DNA of 64,000 nucleotides. Source: Microlunatus elymi (GTDB lineage: Bacteria; Actinomycetota; Actinomycetes; Propionibacteriales; Propionibacteriaceae). Shown here in pieces: positions 16,885 through 25,569 of this stretch. Each line of letters starts with the position of its first letter. The first letter of the stretch is position 1. The DNA is taken from the NCBI RefSeq assembly GCF_007362775.1, contig NZ_CP041692.1:2666001-2730000 (forward strand), written 5' to 3'. Position numbers and translations under genes: made by a program. Under the pieces are notes generated by a model. The model was not told the DNA's origin and ran no database searches. It saw only the letters and a program-made list of their open reading frames with translations.

Positions 16885-18291
16885 ATGAGTCAGACCATTC
16901 ACACCCCCTCGGCCGAACGGCCTCGTACCCTCGGCGAGTTGAAGTCCGCCGGTCACCGGACCCGACCGGTGAAGGAGGAGATCCGGGCGAACCTGCTGGA
17001 ACGGCTGAGATCAGGTACGCCGGCGTTCCCCGGCATCGTCGGCTTCGACGACTCGGTGCTGCCGGAGTTGGAGGCGGCGCTGCTGGCCGGCCACGACTTC
17101 GTCCTGCTCGGCGAACGCGGCCAGGGCAAGACCCGGCTGATGCGTACGGTGGCGGGCCTGTTGGACGAGTGGGTCCCGGTGGTCGAGGGGTGCGAGATCA
17201 ACGACGACCCCTACCAGCCGATCTGCGTACGCTGCCGGTCGCTGGCCGCCGAGGTCGGCGACGCGCTGCCGATCGGTTGGCTGCATCGCGACGACCGCTA
17301 CACCGAGAAGCTGGCCACTCCGGACACGTCGGTCGGTGACCTGATCGGTGACGTCGATCCGGTGAAGGTGGCCGAGGGACGGACGCTGGGCGATCCGGAG
17401 ACCATTCACTTCGGGCTGGTGCCACGGACCAATCGCGGCTTGTTCGGGCTGAACGAGTTGCCCGATCTGGCCGAGCGGATCCAGGTCGCGTTGTTCAACG
17501 TGCTGGAGGAACGCGACATCCAGGTCCGTGGCTATTCGATCCGGATGCCCCTGGACGTGATGTTGATCGCCACCGCGAATCCGGAGGACTACACCAATCG
17601 CGGCCGGATCATCACCCCGCTGAAGGACCGGTTCGGCGGCGAGATCCGCACCCACTACCTGTCCGACCTCGCCGACGAGGTCGCTCTGCTGCGGCAGGAG
17701 TCCCGGCTGGTTGCCGAAGTCGGTGATCATCTTCTCGAGGTGATCGCCCGGCTGACCCAGGGACTGCGGGAGTCGTCGTCGGTTGATCAACGCTCCGGTG
17801 TCTCGGCCCGGTTCTCGATCGCTGCCGCAGAAGGGGTTTCGGCCTCGGCGCTGCGGCGGACCGCGCGCACCGGCGACCCGGAACCGGTGGCCCGAGTGTG
17901 TGATCTTCCGCAGGTGTTGCCGACGCTGTTGGGCAAGATCGAATTCGAGATGGGCGAGGAGGGCCGGGAGGCGGCCGTCCTTGATCATCTGCTCAAGCTG
18001 GCGGTGGCCGAGACCTTCCGGGAACGGCTCGGCGGTCTGGATCTTTCCGGCTTCACTGCGATCTTCGCCGAGGGTGCGGTGGTGGAGACCGGCGACCTGG
18101 TCACCGCCGACGAGCTGCTCGGCCAATTCGGTACGGTGCCTGGCTTGGCCCGAGTGCTGGAACGACTCGGCTATTCCGGAGCCAATCGGGGCGAGGTCGC
18201 CGCGGCCGTCGAGTTCGTCCTCGAGGGGCTGTATCTGACCCGCCGGATCGAGAAGGACATCGTCGACGGCCGCACCGTCTACGGCGCCTGA
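16885..18291 (+). CDS. AAA+ ATPase of the MoxR/magnesium-chelatase subunit I type
   Basis: A 468-residue ATPase. Walker A is GERGQGKT at residues 76-83; the Walker B position reads RGLFGLNELPDL, with Asn-Glu instead of Asp-Glu. Sensor 1 is LIATANPEDYTNRG, then LKDRFGGEI. A four-cysteine-like insertion (EGCEINDDPYQPICVRC) between Walker A and B is common in this actinobacterial group. Such ATPases act with a VWA protein on metal insertion or protein remodelling. The VWA partner is the next gene, 72 bases on. There is no sign of chlorophyll genes, so a true magnesium chelatase role is unlikely. Confidence 0.85.
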   Translation: MSQTIHTPSAERPRTLGELKSAGHRTRPVKEEIRANLLERLRSGTPAFPGIVGFDDSVLPELEAALLAGHDFVLLGERGQGKTRLMRTVAGLLDEWVPVVEGCEINDDPYQPICVRCRSLAAEVGDALPIGWLHRDDRYTEKLATPDTSVGDLIGDVDPVKVAEGRTLGDPETIHFGLVPRTNRGLFGLNELPDLAERIQVALFNVLEERDIQVRGYSIRMPLDVMLIATANPEDYTNRGRIITPLKDRFGGEIRTHYLSDLADEVALLRQESRLVAEVGDHLLEVIARLTQGLRESSSVDQRSGVSARFSIAAAEGVSASALRRTARTGDPEPVARVCDLPQVLPTLLGKIEFEMGEEGREAAVLDHLLKLAVAETFRERLGGLDLSGFTAIFAEGAVVETGDLVTADELLGQFGTVPGLARVLERLGYSGANRGEVAAAVEFVLEGLYLTRRIEKDIVDGRTVYGA

Positions 18292-18297
18292 TGGACA

Positions 18298-18351
18298 CCG
18301 ACTTGTCAGCGTCAGGACGCGCTATAGCGCCTTCTCGCGCTGACAAGTCGG
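18298..18351 (+). repeat. 14-bp perfect inverted repeat ahead of the VWA gene
   Basis: CCGACTTGTCAGCG (18298-18311) is repeated inverted at 18338-18351. The loop contains the perfect palindrome GCGCTATAGCGC (18319-18330). The stem ends directly at the GGAGGAGG ribosome site of the VWA gene, so it could terminate or attenuate read-through from the ATPase gene or mask the site. Confidence 0.6.
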
Positions 18352-18363
18352 AGGAGGTGAGGG

Positions 18364-20391
18364 GTGATGGGTGAGCAGCAGGGGCCGGGGTTTCATCGTG
18401 ATCGCCACGGCCGGATTCGGTACGGGCGCTGGCGCGGCGGGCCCGATCCGCTGAAGGCGCCGTTCGACGTACGAGCGGCGGTCGATCGGCTCGGCCGCGA
18501 CGTCCTCAACTCCGGCAACATCGGCGACGCGTTACGTGATCTGTTGCGTCGCGGCACCGACGGTCGCAGCGGGCTGGACAGCCTGGCGGACAAGATCAGA
18601 AAGCTCCGTGAACAGGCCCGCCGGCGCGGCAACCTGGGCGGCACTCTTGATCAAGTACGGGCCGCTCTCGACCAGGCGCTGGCCGCCGAACACGAAACCC
18701 TGGCCGGACAGGACGGGATGGACGCCCGGATGGCCGAGATGGAGCTGGACACCATCCCCGACGACGTCGCCGGCGCGGTGCGTTCGCTGGAGAACTACAA
18801 CTGGCAGTCCGCCGAGGCGCGGCAGACCTACGAGTCGATCAAGGACATGCTGCGACAGCAGGTGCTGGACTCGCAGTTCAACGGACTGAAGCAGGCGTTG
18901 ACCAATCCCGACCCGGAAGCGATGCAACGGGTCAAGGACATGATGGCCGACCTGAATCAGCTGCTGGCCGCGCATGCCCGCAACGAGGACACACCCGAGC
19001 AGTTCGCCGATTTCATGAACAAGCACGGCGAATTCTTCCCCGACGATCCGCAGAACGTGGAGGAACTGATCGACTCGCTGGCCCGGCAGCAGGCGGCGGC
19101 GGAGCGGATGATGAATTCGCTCAGTGCCGAGCAGCGGCGGCAGTTGTCGGAGTTGATCAACGACGCCCTGTCCGATGCTGATCTTGCGTCGGAGTTGGCC
19201 CAGCTGCAGGACAATCTGCGGGCACTGCGGCCCGGGTTGGATCGGCGATCGCCGACCGGGATGCCCAACCAGGGTGAGGACGGTCTCGGCTACGGCGAGG
19301 CGGTGTCGGCGGTTGCCGATCTTGCTGATCTTGAAGCGTTGGAGGCCCAGCTGTCGCAGAACCATCCGGGCGCGACGCTGGACGACGTCGATGTCGATGC
19401 CCTGGAACGCCACCTCGGTGACGAGGCGGTCCGTGACTTCGCTCAGCTTCGTGATCTTGAACGCGAGTTGGAGCAGCAGGGTTACCTGCGCCGTGGTGAC
19501 GACGGTCTGCGGTTGACCCCCAAGGCGGTACGCCGGTTGGGCGAGACCGCGCTGAAGCGGGTGTTCGCCGAACTCGAAGCCCGTGGCGCCGGTGATCATG
19601 CCGACCGGCGTACGGGGTCGGCCGACGAACCGACCGGTCTCACCCGGCAGTGGACCTTCGGCGACGAGCTGCCCATCGACGTACCCCGTACCGTCGGCAA
19701 CGCCCTGCGCCGCCGTGCCACCGAAGGAAGATCACTGAGGTCAGGAGCCCGGGACGGTGGCCCAGGGCGCCTGCTCGAGGTGGACGACTTCGAGGTGACC
19801 GAGACCGAGCGGCGGACGAGTGCTGCGGTCGCGTTGTGTGTTGATCTGTCCTTCTCGATGTTCGCCGACGGGCGTTGGGGGCCGATGAAGCAGACCGCGC
19901 TGGCGCTGTCGCATCTGGTGGAGACGAGATTTCGGCAGGACGCGCTGGAGATCATCGGTTTCAACCTGCTCGGCCGGCGGATGTCGGCGGTCGAACTGGC
20001 CGAGGCCGAACCGGAGTGGGTGCAGGGCACCAACCTGCAGCACGCGCTGATGCTGGCGTCGCGGCATCTGCGTCGCCATCCCGACGCCGAACCCGTCGTC
20101 CTGGTGGTGACCGACGGCGAGCCGACCGCGCATCTGTCCGAGACCGGCGAACCGATCTTCCACTGGCCCACCACGCCGGAAGCGGTCCGAGCGACCATCG
20201 CCCAGGTCGATTCGCTGGCCCGCTACGGCGCGACGCTGAACACGTTCATGCTCGGCGAGGATCAGGGCCTGGCCCGCTTCGTCGACGCGATCGCCCGCCG
20301 CTGCGGCGGCCGGGTCTTCACCCCGGACATCGGCAGGCTCGGTGAGTACGTGGTGGCGGACTACCTGCGCACCCGCAACCGCGGCAGGTGA
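18364..20391 (+). CDS. VWA domain protein, ChlD-like partner of the AAA ATPase
   Basis: About 675 residues, starting at GTG 18364 or the adjacent ATG 18367 after a strong GGAGGAGG. The first 380 residues are helical and charged. The C-terminal VWA domain carries the metal-ion-dependent adhesion site: VDLSFSMF (DxSxS, near residue 490), the threonine in VQGTNLQHAL and VVTDGEPTA. This matches BchD/ChlD-type VWA proteins which pair with MoxR/ChlI ATPases. The two genes form a probable operon interrupted only by the inverted repeat at 18298-18351. Target unknown. Confidence 0.85.
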   Translation: MMGEQQGPGFHRDRHGRIRYGRWRGGPDPLKAPFDVRAAVDRLGRDVLNSGNIGDALRDLLRRGTDGRSGLDSLADKIRKLREQARRRGNLGGTLDQVRAALDQALAAEHETLAGQDGMDARMAEMELDTIPDDVAGAVRSLENYNWQSAEARQTYESIKDMLRQQVLDSQFNGLKQALTNPDPEAMQRVKDMMADLNQLLAAHARNEDTPEQFADFMNKHGEFFPDDPQNVEELIDSLARQQAAAERMMNSLSAEQRRQLSELINDALSDADLASELAQLQDNLRALRPGLDRRSPTGMPNQGEDGLGYGEAVSAVADLADLEALEAQLSQNHPGATLDDVDVDALERHLGDEAVRDFAQLRDLERELEQQGYLRRGDDGLRLTPKAVRRLGETALKRVFAELEARGAGDHADRRTGSADEPTGLTRQWTFGDELPIDVPRTVGNALRRRATEGRSLRSGARDGGPGRLLEVDDFEVTETERRTSAAVALCVDLSFSMFADGRWGPMKQTALALSHLVETRFRQDALEIIGFNLLGRRMSAVELAEAEPEWVQGTNLQHALMLASRHLRRHPDAEPVVLVVTDGEPTAHLSETGEPIFHWPTTPEAVRATIAQVDSLARYGATLNTFMLGEDQGLARFVDAIARRCGGRVFTPDIGRLGEYVVADYLRTRNRGR

Positions 20392-20394
20392 TCG

Positions 20395-21858
20395 GTGGTG
20401 ACTGATCTTGATCTTGATGAGCTCGTCGACGGGGTAGCCCGGATCGCCGCAGAATCCTTCGCTGATCTGGGATTCCTCGAATCCTGCGGTGAGCTCGACC
20501 TCCGGAGCAGCGTGCCCGGGGCTACGGCCATCCGCTTCGAACTCCCACGGATCGAGTATCTGCATCTGGCCTCGGTGATCATCGACGCGGACGGGCTGGA
20601 CGATCCGGTCCGGCAGACGACTCGAACCATGAGCAGCGTCTGGAAGGACTACGACCGGGTGCTGGAGAGCGGCGTGATCTTCGACGCCGCGAATCGGGAG
20701 AAGGGCTTCCACACCAAGAAGGAAAGCTATCCCTGGTTGGAGATCGGCTTCGACCGACCGCGTGAGCTGTCCGGAGTCAAGGTCCGCAACGTCGAGGGTG
20801 TGAACAGTGTGCGGGCGCGCGGACTGCAGGTTCAGGTCCGTACCGCGGACGGCCGCCTGATCACCGCGTACGACGGCATCGAGCGCGAGCGTCAGTTCGT
20901 CCGTGCCGCCGAGCACTTCGCCAACGGGTCTGCCGCCCCGGTCACGGACGGTCAACCGGTCGACGGCCTGCAAGCCCGCGTGCTGCACGCAGGCAAGAGC
21001 TTCCTGACCAAGGCCGCCAAGTCAGCGTCCCGGGCCAACCGCTCCGCCGCCCAGGCCCCTGAGCTTGTCGAAGCGCCGGATTCGCAACCCAAGAAGGGAT
21101 CCCGACCACCGATTCGCCCGGCCCAACCCGATGTCGTCAAGATCCTGACTCGGCTGGAATTGCGCGACTACGCCCCTGGCCGCAACGCGCTGGACCACCT
21201 CAAGCTCACTGCCGAACAGGTGTCGCACTTCCGGGCCCTGGTCAATCGCCGCTACCTGTTCGGACAGGAACTGGAGTGGACCAGCCACGGCGTCCGGCGT
21301 TCGTTCCGGTTCTGGACCGAGCAACAGCGGCAGGACTACCTGAGGTTCGCTCTCGAGGTGATCTCGGCCCTGCAGGACCTGACTCGGGACGTCTGCTTCG
21401 GGTTCGGATCGGTGCTGGCGATCGTTCGGGATCAGAACCTCATCCCGCACGATGATGATCTTGACGTGCTGATCGGCTTCGAACCCGAACAGGCCGGCAC
21501 CCTGTTCGAGGGCCGGCAGCTGGTCCGTGCCTGCCTGCAGGCCAAGGGCTTTCAGGTCACCGGCGGGATGTCGGCCTACCAATGGGTGCAGCGAGCCGGC
21601 GGCGGCCTGCGGCTGGACGTCTTCATCGGCGTGTTCGAGGCCGACAAGATCTCCTGGTATCCGGGCAAGCGCGGCGGGTTGACGAGGGCCCAGCTGTTCC
21701 CTGCGATCGAACGCGATTTCCTCGGCCGCCCGTGTCCGGTGCCGCACCGGCCGGAGGAATATCTGGAACAGATCTACGGCCCGGGCTGGCGCGATCCCGA
21801 CCCGAACTTCCAGCACAGTTGGAATCCCGCCGCGTACGCCGACATCTCCGGCACCTGA
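20395..21858 (+). CDS. LicD family protein with N-terminal discoidin-like region (copy 1)
   Basis: A 487-residue protein starting at GTG 20395 or 20398. The C-terminal LicD domain (nucleotidyltransferase-like, transfers phosphoryl groups such as phosphocholine or ribitol-P to wall or surface glycans) shows FGFGSVLAIVRDQNLIPHDD and the DDDLD metal site near residues 337-360. The N-terminal half (PWLEIGFDRPRELSGVKVRN) resembles a discoidin/F5-8C-like sandwich; this is inference. A REP-like word (21057-21074) is translated in the linker and is absent from the paralogue at 22648. The protein begins four bases after the VWA gene. Confidence 0.8.
   Translation: MVTDLDLDELVDGVARIAAESFADLGFLESCGELDLRSSVPGATAIRFELPRIEYLHLASVIIDADGLDDPVRQTTRTMSSVWKDYDRVLESGVIFDAANREKGFHTKKESYPWLEIGFDRPRELSGVKVRNVEGVNSVRARGLQVQVRTADGRLITAYDGIERERQFVRAAEHFANGSAAPVTDGQPVDGLQARVLHAGKSFLTKAAKSASRANRSAAQAPELVEAPDSQPKKGSRPPIRPAQPDVVKILTRLELRDYAPGRNALDHLKLTAEQVSHFRALVNRRYLFGQELEWTSHGVRRSFRFWTEQQRQDYLRFALEVISALQDLTRDVCFGFGSVLAIVRDQNLIPHDDDLDVLIGFEPEQAGTLFEGRQLVRACLQAKGFQVTGGMSAYQWVQRAGGGLRLDVFIGVFEADKISWYPGKRGGLTRAQLFPAIERDFLGRPCPVPHRPEEYLEQIYGPGWRDPDPNFQHSWNPAAYADISGT
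21057..21074 (+). repeat. REP-like word inside the LicD copy-1 linker
   Basis: CCCCTGAGCTTGTCGAAG matches, on the opposite strand, the TTCGACAAGCTCAGGG-type words at 49362-49400 (one or two differences). Here it is translated as part of the linker between the two domains. Confidence 0.55.
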
Positions 21859-22006
21859 CGTCGTCACGGTCGGTCGCGCGCACTCGTACGGCACGAAATC
21901 TGCGGCGTGGACAACACCGCAGCGTGGATCGGCTGTCGGTAGGATGCACGAAGTCTCGGCGCGATCGCACGGGCCGCACGCGAGCAGGAGAAGGATGAGG
22001 TAACCG

Positions 22007-22636
22007 ATGGCGTCGTCCAAGAGCGACTACTGGAATCAGTACTACGCGCGCCCGGCAACCAATGCCCGGCCGGTGCCGTCGCAGTTCGCGGTGTTCGTCG
22101 CCGGGGAGCTCGGCGGTCCGCACCGGGTGATCGAATTCGGTTGTGGCACCGGGCGCGACTCGCTCTTCTTCGCCTCGTACGGGCATCAGGTGACGGCGAT
22201 CGACAGCTCGACCACGGCGATCGAGCACGGGCAGGCGCTGGCCAGCGAGCTGGGCGAGAAGGTCGACTTCATCCAGGCCGACGTGAACACGCCCGATCTG
22301 CCGTCCTTGATCACCGAGGCGGGGGACCGGACCGCGATCTACGCCCGGTTCTTCGTCCACGCGATCACCGAGGAGGAGCAGGGCACGTTCCTGGACAGTG
22401 CGGCGGCACTGACCAAGTCCGGTGACGTGATGGCGGTGGAGTATCGGACCATCCGTGACCAGAGCGGCACCAAGGAGACCGACAGTCACTACCGCCGGTT
22501 CGTCAACCCGGCCGATTTTGATCATGCCGCCGCGCAACGCGGCTTCCGAGTGCAGTACGCGGTCGAGGGCTTCGGTTTCGCCAAGTACAAGCACGACGAT
22601 GCCTACGTCGCGCGACGGTTGCTGGTGCGAGACTGA
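22007..22636 (+). CDS. Class I SAM-dependent methyltransferase
   Basis: A 209-residue cytoplasmic protein with Rossmann methyltransferase motifs: motif I VIEFGCGTGRDSLFF near residues 42-56, motif II VTAIDSSTTAIEHG and motif post-I VDFIQADVNTPDL. No signal peptide. It is placed between two LicD paralogues (148 bases after the first, 11 before the second), so it probably modifies a sugar, choline-like group or polymer end in the same surface-glycan pathway. The methyl acceptor is not known. Confidence 0.85.
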   Translation: MASSKSDYWNQYYARPATNARPVPSQFAVFVAGELGGPHRVIEFGCGTGRDSLFFASYGHQVTAIDSSTTAIEHGQALASELGEKVDFIQADVNTPDLPSLITEAGDRTAIYARFFVHAITEEEQGTFLDSAAALTKSGDVMAVEYRTIRDQSGTKETDSHYRRFVNPADFDHAAAQRGFRVQYAVEGFGFAKYKHDDAYVARRLLVRD

Positions 22637-22647
22637 AGGCGGGTTTG

Positions 22648-24018
22648 ATGACCGACGAGAGCCCGCTGCCGCTCGCGGAGATCATCGACGAGTTCACCCG
22701 AGTGACGCACAAGTTCGAAGATCTCGACTTCTTGAATGCCGGTGGCGTTCTGGAAGTGCGTGCAGCTGTCCCCGCCGTCACCGCGGTGTGGATCGAAGTT
22801 CCCGGGCTGACTTCGCTCGAGCTCGCATCGGTGGTCATCGAGGCGGACGGGTTGGAAGATCCTGTTGCGCAGAGCACGCTGAGGACCAGCAAGGCCGCCG
22901 GTCCTGAATTCGCCGAAGTGGCGCGGACCAAGCGTTTGTTGGATCCGGCTCGACTTGCCGAATCCGAGCCGGAGTTGGGCGTCTGCACCCAGCAGCAACA
23001 ACGACCGTCCTTGAACATCGTGTTCGACGAACCCGTCGATCTGCGCAAGATCATCATCCGCAACCGTCGTGATCAAGATGCGGAACGCGCCCGTGGCATC
23101 CAGGTGCTCGTCCGCACTGCCGACGGTTGGTGGACGACTCTGTACGACGGGATCCGCCGCGAACGAGAACTGGTTCAGGCCGTCGAGCAGCATTTCGCCG
23201 GCCGTCTGGTGACCCGCCGGCTGACCGAGGCCGCTCGGCGGCGGTTCGGTCGCCCGAAGGCGGCTGAGCCGACACCCCTGCTGGCCGATCTGGTCCGGCT
23301 GCTGACCGCGATCCAACTGCGCGAAGTGCCCAAGCTGATCTTCCGGGAGCTCGATCGGCTGAGCCTGACGTCGGAACAGGCGTCGGAGTTTCGTCACCTG
23401 GTCAGCGAGAAGATCGTCGCTCGCCGGCAGCAGGAGTGGAACATCCACGGCATCAAGCGGTCCTTCCGATTCTGGTCGGAGCAGGAGAAGAAGGACTATC
23501 TCGACTTCGCGATCGACGTGATCAACTGCCTGCAGGAGTTGAACGAGAACGTCTGCCTCGGCTTCGGCTCGGTCCTGTCGGTGGTTCGTGATCATGATCT
23601 GATCCCGCACGATGATGATCTTGACGTGATCATCGCGTTCGAACCCGAGCAGGCGACGACGTTGGCCGAGGGCAAGGCGCTGATCAGGAAATGCCTTGAG
23701 GACAAGGGATTCGTGGTCACCGGCGACTTCACCTCGTACCACTGGGTCTTCCCAGCGAACGGGCGAGGGCAGAAGCTGGACGCGTTCGCCGGCATCTGGG
23801 AGGGCGACCACATCGCTTGGTATCCGGGCAAGCGCGGTGTGCTCACCCGGGACATGTTGTTCCCGGTGCAGCACCGGCCGCTGCTCGGCCGCGACTGCGC
23901 CATCCCGCACGACCCGGAGACGTACTTGGAACGCGTGTACGGGCCGGACTGGCAGACGCCCAACCCGCACTTCCGTCACACCTGGCGCCGCAAGGAGTAC
24001 GCGGACCTGCTGAAATGA
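22648..24018 (+). CDS. LicD family protein with N-terminal discoidin-like region (copy 2)
   Basis: A 456-residue paralogue of the protein at 20395. The same order is seen: N-terminal sandwich-like half (FLNAGGVLEVRAAVPAV; SLNIVFDEPVDLRKIIIRN), middle segment RSFRFWSEQEKKDYLDFAID, then LicD domain with FGSVLSVVRDHDLIPHDDDL and WYPGKRGVLTRDMLFP. It ends in HFRHTWRRKEYADLL. ATG 22648 is preferred to the preceding in-frame TTG. The linker is shorter than in copy 1. It likely acts on another acceptor of the same polymer. Confidence 0.8.
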   Translation: MTDESPLPLAEIIDEFTRVTHKFEDLDFLNAGGVLEVRAAVPAVTAVWIEVPGLTSLELASVVIEADGLEDPVAQSTLRTSKAAGPEFAEVARTKRLLDPARLAESEPELGVCTQQQQRPSLNIVFDEPVDLRKIIIRNRRDQDAERARGIQVLVRTADGWWTTLYDGIRRERELVQAVEQHFAGRLVTRRLTEAARRRFGRPKAAEPTPLLADLVRLLTAIQLREVPKLIFRELDRLSLTSEQASEFRHLVSEKIVARRQQEWNIHGIKRSFRFWSEQEKKDYLDFAIDVINCLQELNENVCLGFGSVLSVVRDHDLIPHDDDLDVIIAFEPEQATTLAEGKALIRKCLEDKGFVVTGDFTSYHWVFPANGRGQKLDAFAGIWEGDHIAWYPGKRGVLTRDMLFPVQHRPLLGRDCAIPHDPETYLERVYGPDWQTPNPHFRHTWRRKEYADLLK

Positions 24019-24243
24019 CGGTCCGACGTCCGAGCCCCGTTGCCCGACTGACCACCAGCGAATTGCAGGAGGGTGCGCACCCATACGAACGCTGGGGACG
24101 ACCGCAACCTCCTGGCATCCACCGGGGGTCCCGGCGGAGCGTCCTTCCAGCTCAGTGCTCACGCACCTGACTGCCGCGAGGGCGCAGCACCCGACGCGCT
24201 ACCACCTGCCTCGGTTCGGCGGGGGAGACAGAGACCGGGGCGG

Positions 24244-25371
24244 TTAGCCGGCGACGACCGGGGCCGCGGGTGTGTCGACCTGGCCGGCGATCGGATCTTC
24301 GCGGGCGGCGATGTCGGCGATGCCCGCCAACAGGTCGGCGCGGTTGCGGGCGAGCAACAGGTCGGCGAGCTCGGTGTTGCCGGGGGACAGGGCCTCGCGG
24401 ATGTCGTCGGTGAGGTGTTTGTCCAGGAATCCTTGGTGGGCAGCGATCCAGCGGTCCTGCAGGGCCGCCGGATAGCGCGGGAACCGGCCCGGGACGTAGA
24501 TCTTGAAGATCTTGCGACGCATCACCTCGGCGAGCAGCGCGCGGGTCATCTTCGGACCGCGGCTGAGCTCGTACACGTTCTGCGCAATCCGTTCCAGGGA
24601 AGCGACATACGGCTCCGGCTCGATCCGCTGGGAGGAGATGTTGCCGCCGTCGTCCCGACCCCGCAGGAAGTAGAGATCTCGGTCGGCCAACGCGGACATC
24701 CGATCGGCGAGCAGGTAGCAGCGGCTGAAGAAGATGCCGTCCTCCAACCGCACCTTGCCTTCCGGGAAGCGGAGCTGGTGCTGCTCGATCAGGTCCCGAC
24801 GAACCAGCTTGTGCGGGGTGAAGTTCCGGTACGCCTGCTTCTTGGTCACCGACTCCAGGGTCGTGGTGAACGGACGGCCGCCCGACCTGGTTCCGCAGCG
24901 ACAAACGCGTGGGAAGACGACCTGCGCGTCCTGCAGGTCACCGAAATCGGCAAGATCACGCAGCGCGTTCGGGGCCAGATAGTCGTCGGCATCGGCGAAG
25001 AACACCCACCGGCCGACCGCGTGCCCGAGCGCCCGGTTCCGCGGCTGCCCGGGCCAGCCGGAGTTGGCCTGATGGATGACGATCGCGGACGGATGAGTGC
25101 TTGCAAAGGCATCCAACGCCTCGGCCGATCCGTCGGTGGAACCGTCATCGACGATGACCGGCTGAAGTTGATCTTGGGCGAGACCTTGATCATCCAGCGA
25201 CGTCAGCAGCTGCCGCAGATACGGCATCGCGTTGAAGACCGGAATGATCACCGACACCCGTACGCCGCGACGCGCGGCCGCAAGCCGCCGACGCTGCTGG
25301 AAGTCGTGATTGGCTTCCTCAATCCGGGCACGCATCCGCCCGATGTCCACCGACCCCGCCTTTGGTGCCAC
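24244..25371 (-). CDS. Glycosyltransferase family 2
   Basis: A 375-residue GT-A glycosyltransferase using a nucleotide sugar. After a 35-residue helical lead-in, VSVIIPVFNAMPYLRQLL starts the fold; VDDGSTDGS carries the nucleotide-binding aspartate and FFADADDYLAPNAL the DxD motif. VRLEDGIFFSRCYLL near residue 205 provides the ED pair of the catalytic base region. No membrane segment is seen. It converges on the LicD genes with a 225-base spacer in which I see no gene. Part of the wall-polymer locus by context. Confidence 0.88.
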   Translation of the reverse strand: MAPKAGSVDIGRMRARIEEANHDFQQRRRLAAARRGVRVSVIIPVFNAMPYLRQLLTSLDDQGLAQDQLQPVIVDDGSTDGSAEALDAFASTHPSAIVIHQANSGWPGQPRNRALGHAVGRWVFFADADDYLAPNALRDLADFGDLQDAQVVFPRVCRCGTRSGGRPFTTTLESVTKKQAYRNFTPHKLVRRDLIEQHQLRFPEGKVRLEDGIFFSRCYLLADRMSALADRDLYFLRGRDDGGNISSQRIEPEPYVASLERIAQNVYELSRGPKMTRALLAEVMRRKIFKIYVPGRFPRYPAALQDRWIAAHQGFLDKHLTDDIREALSPGNTELADLLLARNRADLLAGIADIAAREDPIAGQVDTPAAPVVAG

Positions 25372-25569
25372 GGCAACCCCCGTTCACAATTCGCGGACAG
25401 CCTAATGCGCCGCAGCCATCGCCGGTCGTCGCCGCGCTCGAGCGCTCGCGTGTTCGAGCATTCCGGCGCCACCGGCCGCGCCCATTGTCACCGCTGCCTG
25501 CGGTTACGCTGCGATCGGCCGCACAGCTCGGGCACAGCGTCAGCAATCCGGTCGTCGGGCGATCGAGTA

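Noticed and set aside
16885-20391. Magnesium chelatase for chlorophyll synthesis
   Set aside because: Only the AAA and VWA parts are present and no tetrapyrrole gene is near; the generic MoxR/VWA reading is safer.
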